In this document: piece after piece, positions 47,477 through 55,900 of the stretch | How positions within the stretch are numbered: position 1 is the stretch's first letter | Layout of the letters: each line of letters opens with the position of its first letter | Source: Catelliglobosispora koreensis DSM 44566 | GTDB taxonomy: Bacteria > Actinomycetota > Actinomycetes > Mycobacteriales > Micromonosporaceae | Direction of reading: 5' to 3' | DNA length: 64,000 nt | Assembly (NCBI RefSeq): GCF_000379685.1 | Contig: NZ_KB903253.1 | Span: 163,186-227,185, forward strand | Made by a program: the position numbers and the translations under genes | The notes under the pieces: generated by a model | Seen by the model: the letters and a program-made list of their open reading frames with translations, nothing else | Database searches by the model: none | Told to the model about the DNA's origin: nothing

Positions 47477-49087
47477 CTAGGAGCAGGTCCACCTGAGCGG
47501 TCGTTCGTGCCCGTCAAGCCAATGCGCATAGCCAGCCATCGCCCTGCCGTCCGGCGACACCGCGACGATGGAAATCGTCTGCGGCTCGCTCGCGCCAGCG
47601 ACTATTTGCCTCTTGCTGACGACCATGCTCCGGGGGCCATCGGTGATCGACACACCGCCTGGGGCAGGCTGGACGAGCCAGCCATGTCTGTTGATGCGGC
47701 CTTGTGGCGAATCACCCGTCGCACCTGTCCGAATATTGAGATACTTCGTTCCCTCCGAAAAGCTTCCCATAACGACGTAATCGCCTTCCAGCCAAACCCA
47801 GGGATAGCGTTCGGACGGATCGAGAATCTGAATCTCCCCGCTCGGGTGCCAGGCGACCGCCAGCCCCTCGGCCGGTTCCTTCGCGGCCGAGTCGGCCTTC
47901 GCGGCGATGCCCACGATCAAGCCATCGTCACGGATGGAGTAAGCCGTACCCGCGTTATAACCAGGTGGCAGCGGCAGAAACTCGGGCTCCCTGTCGAGGT
48001 CACGCCACACGGCTGGCCGGAAGTCGGACGAGCCTGCCGCCACGTTGGACGCGTTGATGGCGACCGGGTGGGGCCACACACCGCGCATCGGAACCTGTTT
48101 GCCGTCGCGGACGTAGAACGCCCGGCGGGCCAGTGGACCGTCAACGTAGCCATTCGCACCCACAGCGACTCCGTTGATGTTCATCGCCCGGATGCTGGCT
48201 GGCAAACGCCCGACCGGGAAAACCCCCGTCACCACACCGTCGGTCCAAATGAGAGAGTGGACCTCCTGGCCGGAAATCGCCGTCCCGTATAGATATTTGC
48301 CGCTGGGATCACCGCCCCGAACCCGGCTTCTGGCGTCCTCCAATCCAGACGGAAGTGGCAGCAGCGCTGGCTGACAAGAGGCCGGCAACGACGGAGCCAT
48401 AGGCAACGGGCTGACCGAAGGGGAAGGCGTCGCCGGTGGCTGCGGCGCACCGTCGCGGCCGGGTTTCAGCAAGGCGAGCCCACCTATGAGCACCGCCAGG
48501 AAGACGGCGACGGTGGCGGCGATACGGCGCTGAGCCTGGCGTCGGCCAGTTATTTGCTTCACTTGCCTGACATCCGGAGCCGGAGCGCCCATCCTGACTT
48601 CGTCAGCAAGCTGTTCCGACAATGCGGCTCTGCCACGGTGCAACCAAGATTTGACGGTACCCACCGGAACATCGAATTCCGCCGCGACGTCATCGACCGC
48701 CATGTCCACGAGATAGTGCAGGACAATCGCTTTGCGCTGGATGACGGGCAGTTTCTTGAGGGCGTTGATGATGTCGATGTTGGCTGGCGACAGCTCTGGC
48801 ATCGTGTCCAGGGGACGTTGCCGCACGAGGTAGGCGGCGGCCACCTTCGCCCTGCGCCACCGCGAGGTCGCCAGATTGGCCGCCACACGGCGCACCCAGA
48901 ACACCGGATTCTCATAGTTGACAAGCGCTTCCCAGCGCTGCCACGCGCGGACGAACGCCTCCTGCGCGATGTCCTGCGCTTCCGGCATGTCCGCCGTCAG
49001 TCCATAGACGATAGACACCGTATCCCGGAAGTTCGCTTGGTAGAAGCCGTCAAAATCCAGGTCAAAGCCTTGCGACGCCAATTTCAC
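47477..49087 (-). CDS. ECF sigma factor fused through a membrane helix to a secreted propeller-like domain
   Basis: The protein is 536 residues from a GTG. Residues 10-165 are an ECF sigma factor of the SigE-like group: region 2 (FYQANFRDTVSIVYGL, DIAQEAFVRAWQRWE, FWVRRVAANLATSRWRR) and region 4 (LPVIQRKAIVLHYLVDMAVD, VPVGTVKSWLHRGRAAL). A basic stretch then leads to one membrane helix (ATVAVFLAVLIGGLALL, about 191-207), a Pro/Ser linker and an extracellular domain (about 230-536) with repeated W-containing units (SLIWTDGVV, PAVWRDLDRE, AVAWHPSGEI, PLRWTC), like HAF/WD-type repeats. Sigma and sensor in one chain replace the usual sigma/anti-sigma pair. No separate anti-sigma gene is adjacent. 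Release by proteolysis is inferred. Confidence 0.85.
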   Translation of the reverse strand: MKLASQGFDLDFDGFYQANFRDTVSIVYGLTADMPEAQDIAQEAFVRAWQRWEALVNYENPVFWVRRVAANLATSRWRRAKVAAAYLVRQRPLDTMPELSPANIDIINALKKLPVIQRKAIVLHYLVDMAVDDVAAEFDVPVGTVKSWLHRGRAALSEQLADEVRMGAPAPDVRQVKQITGRRQAQRRIAATVAVFLAVLIGGLALLKPGRDGAPQPPATPSPSVSPLPMAPSLPASCQPALLPLPSGLEDARSRVRGGDPSGKYLYGTAISGQEVHSLIWTDGVVTGVFPVGRLPASIRAMNINGVAVGANGYVDGPLARRAFYVRDGKQVPMRGVWPHPVAINASNVAAGSSDFRPAVWRDLDREPEFLPLPPGYNAGTAYSIRDDGLIVGIAAKADSAAKEPAEGLAVAWHPSGEIQILDPSERYPWVWLEGDYVVMGSFSEGTKYLNIRTGATGDSPQGRINRHGWLVQPAPGGVSITDGPRSMVVSKRQIVAGASEPQTISIVAVSPDGRAMAGYAHWLDGHERPLRWTCS

Positions 49088-49126
49088 ATTTCTCTAACAC
49101 GCGGACCTCGAAAGCCAGGTTGCAGC

Positions 49127-49157
49127 ATGCCGGGGAGTCTTTCACGCTCCCCGGCAT
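49127..49157 (-). terminator. Hairpin terminator of the nitrate/taurine-type ABC operon
   Basis: ATGCCGGGGAG and CTCCCCGGCAT form a perfect 11-base-pair stem with a nine-base loop just after the stop of the ABC ATPase gene at 49163 and before the sigma-factor gene start. Confidence 0.75.
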
Positions 49158-49162
49158 TCTTG

Positions 49163-49951
49163 TTAGGCCGCGGCTCCCGCTAGCTCCTCCACGTGGTCGG
49201 CGATCAGGAGGTCGACGAGCTGTTGCTGGATCTCGTCATAGGCCGGATGGTGCCCGATCGTCGTGCGGTGGCGCGGGCGCGGGATCGGCACGCCGATGAT
49301 GGTCCGGATCGACTGATAGGGCGGGTTCGACATTACCACGATGCGGTCGGCCAGCAGGATCGCCTCGTCGAGTCCATGCGTAACCATAAGGACCGTCTCG
49401 GTCTCACTCTCGTGCCCCCACAGCTCGATGAGCTGTTGCTGCAAGCGCGAACGCGTGAGCGCGTCGAGAGCGCCAAACGGCTCGTCGAGCAGCAACGTGC
49501 GCGGCCCAACCGCGAAGGCACGGGCCACGGCCGCCCGTTGCGCCATCCCGCCCGACACCTGACCGGGCCGCTTATTACGGTGCTCCCACAGGGAAACGGC
49601 TGTTAGGTACCGCTCGGTCATCTCATCGACGCGCTCGCGTTTCCAGTCCGGCCTGGCTTCCCGGACGGCGACGCGCACATTAGCGAGCAAGCTGAGCCAC
49701 GGCAGGAGCGAATAGTTCTGAAACACCATCGCGCGGTCCGGGCCCGGTGCCGTTACCGGCTGGCCGTTAACGAGCACGCTGCCACTGTCCGGTTTGGTTA
49801 GCCCGCCAACGATGTTCAGGAGGGTCGACTTGCCACAGCCGGAGTGCCCGATGAACGAGACGAACTCACCAGCCTGGATCGTCAGGTCGATCCCGCGCAG
49901 GACATCCTGCTGTTTAAAGGATTTGCGGATACCAGTGATCCGGATCGTCAT
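49163..49951 (-). CDS. ABC transporter ATP-binding protein (NrtD/SsuB/TauB type)
   Basis: The protein is 262 residues from the ATG at 49951 (ATGA overlap with the permease stop). Motifs: Walker A GHSGCGKST, Q-loop VFQNYSLLPWLSLLANV, signature VSGGMAQRAAVARAF, Walker B TLLLDEPFGALD, and switch LMVTHGLDEAI. The NYSLLPWL segment is characteristic of nitrate/sulfonate/taurine importers. It energises uptake with the permease at 49948. The neighbouring HemD-like regulator favours nitrate/nitrite as substrate, but sulfonates cannot be excluded. Confidence 0.92.
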   Translation of the reverse strand: MTIRITGIRKSFKQQDVLRGIDLTIQAGEFVSFIGHSGCGKSTLLNIVGGLTKPDSGSVLVNGQPVTAPGPDRAMVFQNYSLLPWLSLLANVRVAVREARPDWKRERVDEMTERYLTAVSLWEHRNKRPGQVSGGMAQRAAVARAFAVGPRTLLLDEPFGALDALTRSRLQQQLIELWGHESETETVLMVTHGLDEAILLADRIVVMSNPPYQSIRTIIGVPIPRPRHRTTIGHHPAYDEIQQQLVDLLIADHVEELAGAAA

Positions 49952-50778
49952 GACCGCACCTCTTCCAGCGTCACACGCCGCGAAATCCTCAGCAGCACAG
50001 CATCGAGCGCCAAACCGATCACTCCAATGCAGACAATGGCCGCGACGACTTTGTCTAGCTCCAAAGCGTTGTAGGAGTTCCACACGAAGTAGCCAATGCC
50101 CGAGTTCCCCGAGAGCATTTCGGCCGCGATGATGACCATCCAGCCAATGCCCATCGACAACCGCAGTCCCGTGATGATGAGCGGAAGGGCGTTGGGAATC
50201 AAGACATGCCAGAGGTACGCCAGCGGCCCGAACCGGAACACCTTGGCGACATTGCGCTGATCGCGCGGAATCGCCGCGGCCCCGGCCGCCGTGTTGATAA
50301 GAGTCGGCCATAGGGCCGTGATAAAGACAACGACCACCGCTGACACGCCAGCGTCTTTGATGATGTAGAGCCAGATCGGGAACCAAGCCAGTGGCGAGAC
50401 CGGGCGCAGCACTTGCACGATGGGGTTCATGGCTTGCCACACCGGCCGGATCGCCCCCATCAGCAGCCCGAGGGTGATGCCGACGACCGCCGCCGCGGCG
50501 AATCCGAGGAACACGCGCTGCAGGGAGATGTAAAGGTGCAGCCCGATGCCTTTGTCGTTGGTGCTATTGGCGAACGGATCGCTCCACAACTCGCCCAGAG
50601 TCGTTGCCGCATCGAGCGGAGTGGGCACCGACTCCTCCCCGCTCGCGGCGAATTGCCACAACGCGAGGAACACGGCCAGGCCGACAAGCATCCAGCCAAA
50701 GCCCTTGAGCTGCTTAAGAATCCGGCCTCCGCCGCGCTTACGGGGGACGATGACCGCCTCTAGCGACGTTGTCGTCAT
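49948..50778 (-). CDS. ABC transporter permease (NrtB/SsuC type)
   Basis: The protein is 276 residues with six membrane helices and the EAA loop TLINTAAGAAAIPRDQRNVAK followed by LWHVLIPNALPLIITGLRL. The end includes MGIGWMVIIAAEMLSGNSGIGY, the NrtB/SsuC signature. It overlaps the ATPase by four bases and the binding-protein gene by four bases, so the three form one operon 52025-49163. Nitrate-type uptake is likely from context. Confidence 0.92.
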   Translation of the reverse strand: MTTTSLEAVIVPRKRGGGRILKQLKGFGWMLVGLAVFLALWQFAASGEESVPTPLDAATTLGELWSDPFANSTNDKGIGLHLYISLQRVFLGFAAAAVVGITLGLLMGAIRPVWQAMNPIVQVLRPVSPLAWFPIWLYIIKDAGVSAVVVVFITALWPTLINTAAGAAAIPRDQRNVAKVFRFGPLAYLWHVLIPNALPLIITGLRLSMGIGWMVIIAAEMLSGNSGIGYFVWNSYNALELDKVVAAIVCIGVIGLALDAVLLRISRRVTLEEVRS

Positions 50779-52025
50779 GGGCGCTTCGCCTCCTCCGCCA
50801 CCTTCGCCGGGTCAAACGTCGTGTTATCGAGCTTGACCACGAACGGTTTCATGTCGTCATCTGGCACTGGAACGTTTACCGACGCGGCTACCTTGGCGTA
50901 GTCATCGCGCAGGATCAGGCCGTCGGCCAGCTTGGCGTAATCAGGTGTCTCCTTCAGCAAACCGAACCGCTGATACTGGGCGAGCCACCAGTACACATAG
51001 GACCGTCGCGCCATCGGGACCATGCCGTCGCGGTAGAAGGTCATCTGGTCGCCGGTGAATGTCTTGCTGCCCAGGCCCACGCCCAGGTCATACTGACCGA
51101 GCAGGCGGCCTTCGATGTTCTTGGCCGGAGTGTTCACGTAATTGACCGGAGCCAGCAGTTCGGCCAGTTTCGGCCGGTTCGCCAAGTCGTCGAGCCACTT
51201 CTGTGCTTTGAGGACCGCCGCCATGACGTCGTGCAGGATGTCCTTGTCGTTGGTCAGTTTCGGGCCCACGACAAGGGCCTTCTCCGGGTGGTGCTGCCAG
51301 ATGTCTTGCGTGGCAAGGTGCGTGAAGCCCACTCCGTTTTGGACGGCTACGGCGTTCCAGGGCTCACCTACGCAGTACCCCTCCATGTTGTTGGCGGTCA
51401 TGTTGGCGACCATCGTGGGCGGTGGCAGTGCCGAGATCTGCACCTTGGACACGTCTGCCTTGGTCGCCTTGAGCCAATAACGCAACCAGGTGTCGTGCGT
51501 GCCGCCCGGGAACGTCATCGCCAGCTTCGGCGCCTCGCGTTCCAGCATCGCCTTGGCGGCGGCGAGGTCACCGTAACCGGCTGAGGAGTACGCCTTCTTC
51601 AGGGTGATGGCCTGGCCATTGTTGTTGAGCACCAAGGCGATTTTGAGGTCCATCGTGCCCGCCTTGCCGGCGATGCCGGTCGCCACCGCGAGCGGCAGGC
51701 TGAACAGGGCGTGAGCACCATCGATCTCGCCGTTGAGCAGGTTGTCGCGCGTCACCGGCCACGATGCCTGTTTGATTAGCTCGACGTCGAGGCTGCGCTC
51801 GGCGAACATGCCGAGCTCCTTGGCGACGATCAGCGGGGCGCAGTCGGTCAGGGCGATGAAGCCGAGCTTGACCTTCCGGACCGGTTTGCTGCTGCTTATG
51901 TTTTCAGGCGTTTTCGCCTGACTGTCGCCGATCGCGCAACCCGCCAGCGCGCCACCGGCGGCTGTCACGAGTGCCGCGGAACCGGCGAGGCTCAGGAACC
52001 TCCGGCGGTGCAAATTGTTGTCCAT
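50775..52025 (-). CDS. ABC transporter substrate-binding lipoprotein (NrtA-like, Tat-type signal)
   Basis: The protein is 416 residues from the ATG at 52025; the longer frame from 52100 would bury the signal. The N-terminus HRRRFLSLAGSAAL is a twin-arginine motif and ends in a lipobox (GALAGC). The mature part is a NrtA/CmpA-type binding protein: KLGFIALTDCAPLIVAKELGM, WPVTRDNLLNGEIDGAHALF, NNMEGYCVGEPWNAVAV, QDIWQHHPEKALV. The FIALTDCAPL and CVGEPWN segments are typical of nitrate/nitrite/bicarbonate binding proteins rather than taurine ones. It is the first gene of the importer operon and divergent from the HemD/winged-helix regulator. Confidence 0.9.
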   Translation of the reverse strand: MDNNLHRRRFLSLAGSAALVTAAGGALAGCAIGDSQAKTPENISSSKPVRKVKLGFIALTDCAPLIVAKELGMFAERSLDVELIKQASWPVTRDNLLNGEIDGAHALFSLPLAVATGIAGKAGTMDLKIALVLNNNGQAITLKKAYSSAGYGDLAAAKAMLEREAPKLAMTFPGGTHDTWLRYWLKATKADVSKVQISALPPPTMVANMTANNMEGYCVGEPWNAVAVQNGVGFTHLATQDIWQHHPEKALVVGPKLTNDKDILHDVMAAVLKAQKWLDDLANRPKLAELLAPVNYVNTPAKNIEGRLLGQYDLGVGLGSKTFTGDQMTFYRDGMVPMARRSYVYWWLAQYQRFGLLKETPDYAKLADGLILRDDYAKVAASVNVPVPDDDMKPFVVKLDNTTFDPAKVAEEAKRP

Positions 52026-52061
52026 AGTGGGCGACGGTAGGGACGCTGCCGGCCGCCACCA

Positions 52062-52090
52062 TTGCCGGTTAGTCAACAGCCCGTTATACC
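52062..52090 (+). promoter_or_regulatory. Putative promoter of the HemD/winged-helix regulator
   Basis: TTGCCG (52062-52067), a 17-base spacer and TATACC (52085-52090) form a good sigma-70-type promoter pointing right, in the divergent region between the nitrate-type importer and the regulator. I saw no convincing GlnR box here by eye. Confidence 0.45.
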
Positions 52091-52188
52091 GCGCGCACAT
52101 TCGCTGGTGACCGGGCGTGAGGGAGGTTTACGGCAGGCTATGTCTGCGGGCAACACCGCAGAAACCAGCCATCCCGAGTCTGTCGGCC

Positions 52189-52908
52189 ATGGCAATGACG
52201 CTAACCGGCTACACGATCGCGATGTCCGGACCACAGTCCGGCCGCTTCCACGCCCATTTGCTCGGGCTAGGCGCGCTGTTATCCGAGCCATCGCGCCCGG
52301 CCTTACTCCGCCTCGTCGTCCAACGGCACGTCCACGCCGTCGCCTTCGCTTCAGCGCCTATGCTCGCCGCCTTGCTAAGCCTCTCTAACCGCACCGGCCT
52401 GCAAGCCCAAGTTCTCACCGCTTTCGCCAGCGATGTGATCGCCGCGGGCGATGCGGAGGCGGTCGCGACACTTTCCCAACGCGGGTTGCCGGTCTTAATA
52501 GGACGGCCGGTGCCAGCGAACGGGCAGGCCGGGATTGCCAGTGACGTCGCCGCCCAGCCGCCGCTTCGTCTTGCACGGCCGCTGCTGGAACACGCGCTCG
52601 CCGCGGCGTTGTGGGCACAGCGTCGCGAATTCACCGCTGGGAGGCTCCGGTTTGTGTTGCAGGGCAACGCTTTGCTCGTCGATGGCCGGGCCATAGCGCT
52701 CGACCCGCCTCTGGCCACCGTGTTGCGCGCGCTTGCCGATAGCCGTGGCGCTCCGGTGCCGAGGTCGACGCTGGCGAGACTGTCCGTCAGGCGGGTGGAA
52801 CAAACGGTCAGCCAGCTGCGTACCGCACTCGGCGAACGCAGCTGGCTGATCGCGACAGTCTCCCGTCGCGGTTACCGCCTAGTGGTCGAAGGAGCAGCCA
52901 CTAGTTAA
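52189..52908 (+). CDS. Shortened HemD-like/winged-helix regulator (NnaR-type)
   Basis: The protein is 239 residues from the ATG at 52189; a GTG at 52117 would add 24. The N-terminus TLTGYTIAMSGPQSGRFHAH and the later HVHAVAFASAPMLAALLSL come from a uroporphyrinogen-III-synthase-like fold. The C-terminus (about 150-239) is an OmpR-type winged helix ending SWLIATVSRRGYRLVVEG. Actinobacterial NnaR regulators of nitrate assimilation combine these parts in about 380 residues, so roughly 130-150 residues of the HemD core seem lost between the first and last thirds. It probably regulates the divergent importer. The eight last bases overlap the tail of the GH87 gene. Confidence 0.75.
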   Translation: MAMTLTGYTIAMSGPQSGRFHAHLLGLGALLSEPSRPALLRLVVQRHVHAVAFASAPMLAALLSLSNRTGLQAQVLTAFASDVIAAGDAEAVATLSQRGLPVLIGRPVPANGQAGIASDVAAQPPLRLARPLLEHALAAALWAQRREFTAGRLRFVLQGNALLVDGRAIALDPPLATVLRALADSRGAPVPRSTLARLSVRRVEQTVSQLRTALGERSWLIATVSRRGYRLVVEGAATS

Positions 52909-55900
52909 TGATCAGCGTGAAGGTGGTCGTGGTGTTCTTGATGTTCTGGAAGTTGTTGCTGAACACCAGGTTGGTGAAGGTGGCCGACCCGATCGCCGGG
53001 CCCTGTCCCGCTTCCGGCATCTCGTTGACCCAGATACCGAAACCAGACTTGGCGTCGAACGCGTCACCGCTCTTTTGCGCGCCCGAGATGCGGACCCCGT
53101 TGAACGTGGTGTCCGTGACCGCCTTCTGTTCCGGGTATTTGCTCTGGAACATGATGCCCGAATAGGTCGGGTCGACGATGTCGATGTCGATGAATCTCAG
53201 CGCCCGGTAATCATGGGTCGCCGCGAAGCACCAAATCGCGCCGAACGTTTGCCCGCCCCAGAAGTGCCCACCAGCCCGCACCAGCGAGATGCTTTGGAAG
53301 GTGGTTATTCCAGGCCCAAAGCCGACGAACGGATAACCGAAGTTCAGTGAACTGACGGTCAAACCGGAGTAGGTCAGCATGTCGGCGATGTAGAGGTTGC
53401 GGAAGGTGTTGTTGAACCCGCCGTAGACCGCCACACCCGCGGCACGCCACGTTAGTGTCGCGCTCAGGTTTTCGAACACGTTGCCGTTGTTGCCCACCGA
53501 GCCACCGCCATCGGTCGCGGAGAACAGCGCGAACGCGTCGTCGCCGTTGCCGCGGCCTTCGTTGTTGGAGATCAGTGAGTTGGTGGTGTCGTTGGTGAAG
53601 TTCACCGCGTCGGCGAAGGTGTTGCGGAACCGGTTGTTGGTGATGGTGATGTTGTTGTTGTGGACACCCCAGTAGGCGCAGACGGTGTGCTCGACCCAGG
53701 TGCGGTTGATGACCAGGTTCTGGTTGTTCATCAATTCGCCCCAGACCTTGCCCGGGCCGTCAATGCGGTTGGTGTAGTTGCCGAAGAACGCGAAGTCCTC
53801 GAACCGGGAGCCGTTGCCCGACGTCGGCACATCGAAACCGGCGTTGGTGTTCTCCTGCGACTGAGGTGTCTCGAACCGGGTGTACCACATACCGGCGCCA
53901 ATAACGTTGGTCGCCTTGCCATACACCGTGAACTTGCTGGCCGTGCTGTACGTGCCGGCGGGCAGGTAGACACCAAGGGAGTTGGCGTCCTGACGGGCCG
54001 CGTCGAGCGCGTTCTGCACGTCCTGATGGGTGAATCCGGCTGGCACCTTGTAACGGGCCGGGTCCGGGTTCGCCCGCGGCGAGACCTGCTCCAGGTTGAT
54101 GAAGTCAATCGTGGCAATGCTTTGCCCCGAGTCACGCTGCAACTTGATAGTCGAGCCCGCCGGGATCGACGAGTTCAGCATGATGTTGGCTTCGTCGTAA
54201 AGGTGCCGTGGCCCACCGGCTCCGGGCGAGTTGCTCGGTCCGGCTTCGGCTCCGTAGAGCCAGGCATACCTGGAGTTCAGCGTAATGTTCTTGTGGAAGG
54301 TGCCGTTGACGTAGATGCTCAGGTTCGTCGTGGTGCCTGTGCCACCGGCACTGTCCGGAATGGAGAACCGGGTAACCAGGGTGTTGGTTGGCGCCTTCGT
54401 CGTCCACTGAACATAAGACCCGGTGCTGTTCAGGGTCACGGCCCGGCGGCCGCTCGCCTCACCAGCGAGGTCACCGATCGTCCGGTTAGGACTGAGCACC
54501 GTAGCGCCACCGCCCACACTGCCGTCCTCGGCTTCGTACATGTCATAAGGCATGTTCGCGCCGCGGCCGACGAACAGGGAGGTGTTGCTCGTGTTGTTGC
54601 CCTGCTTGACGGGCAGCTCATTGCCGTCGTTGGCCAGCACGACACGGATCGTGAAACGGCCGTTGGCGGCGGTCCACGGACCCAGGTTCACCGGGCTGGC
54701 GCTAGCACCCGCGTTGATGACTCCGCTGACGGAGCCGTTGAACGTGGCGACCGTGCCGCCCGTGTCATTGAGCACCGTGAGCGTGATGCCGTGCGCTCCG
54801 CTCGCTGAATTGATCGTGCCCTGGTTGCGGACCGTCACCGAGAACGTCACGGCATTGCCGGAGGATGGGTTGCCCGGGCTCCAGCTGACCGTCGACACGA
54901 GGTCCGAACTCTGAACGGGCTGCACCACCAGGTTCGTGGCGCTCGTGAACGTGTTGTTGGTTTCGTTCTTCTCGACAACACTGTTGGCCTCATCGACCTT
55001 GGCACTGTACGGGTAGCTGGCCGCACTGCGCGGGCCGATGTTCACGCTGACCGTCGTTTGTGCCCCAGCGGCCAATGCCCCGACGTTCGCGGTGCCTGCT
55101 GGCTGAGTACCCCCGAGGTAGAAGTTGACGTTGGTCGCGCCTGACGCCACCTCACCGGCATTGCGCACGACGGCGCTGAGGGTGATGTTGTCGGTCTCCG
55201 ACGGTGCGGCCGGGCTGAACGACAGGCCAGTGATGGTGAGGTCCGGGTTCGGCGCCGGAGTGCCGAAGACCTGGAACTCGGCGACCTGACCGCCGGGAGC
55301 ACCGTTGTTGGAGTTGATTTGCAGCCTGACGTCGGCGACGGTTTGCGCGAACGGAATCGTGACCTGGTTACCACTGGCCGGGCTGAAGCTGTAGTTGGCC
55401 GCTGCGACCAGTTGGGTGAATCCACTGGCGCTCTGCTCGCGGCCGAACACCGTGATGTTCTGCGTGCGGGCACCCCAGGCGCTGTCGGTGTTGAGCTTGA
55501 CGACAATCCGGTCCGTCACGTGGTTGGAGCCGAGCAGCACCGTCAGGATACCGGGAACGCCGTTGCTCTCCCAGTAGGTGGCCGTGCTGTCGTCAACCGC
55601 GTTCGTAGCGGCGAACGTGTGAATGTGGTGGTTCTCCGTCACCGGCTTGCCTTGCGCCACATTGCTTCCCGGCGGCTGGGTGCCGGTCCGGGTCACCGTG
55701 TTGCTGTTGGCGGACTGGTTGTTGGCCGCGTCCTTAGCCTTGACGTAGTAGCTGACCGTGGCCGTGTCCGGCTGACTGTCGGTGTAGGTCAGTGTCGTGC
55801 CGTTGACGGAAGCGCGCAGCGCCCCGTTGGCGTAGATGTCGTAGCCCGTCACGCCCACGTTGTCGGTGGAAGCGTTCCACGTCAAGCGAATCTGGCCACT

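Noticed and set aside
52026..52188. GlnR box expected near a nitrate importer and NnaR-like regulator
   Set aside because: No GTnAC-n6-GAAAC pattern could be found by eye; only a sigma-70-type promoter was supported.
52062..52388. Alternative frame with ATG at 52140 preceded by gggagg
   Set aside because: The frame leads to an Arg/Pro-rich translation without a domain, whereas the HemD/winged-helix frame is clearly real from 52189.
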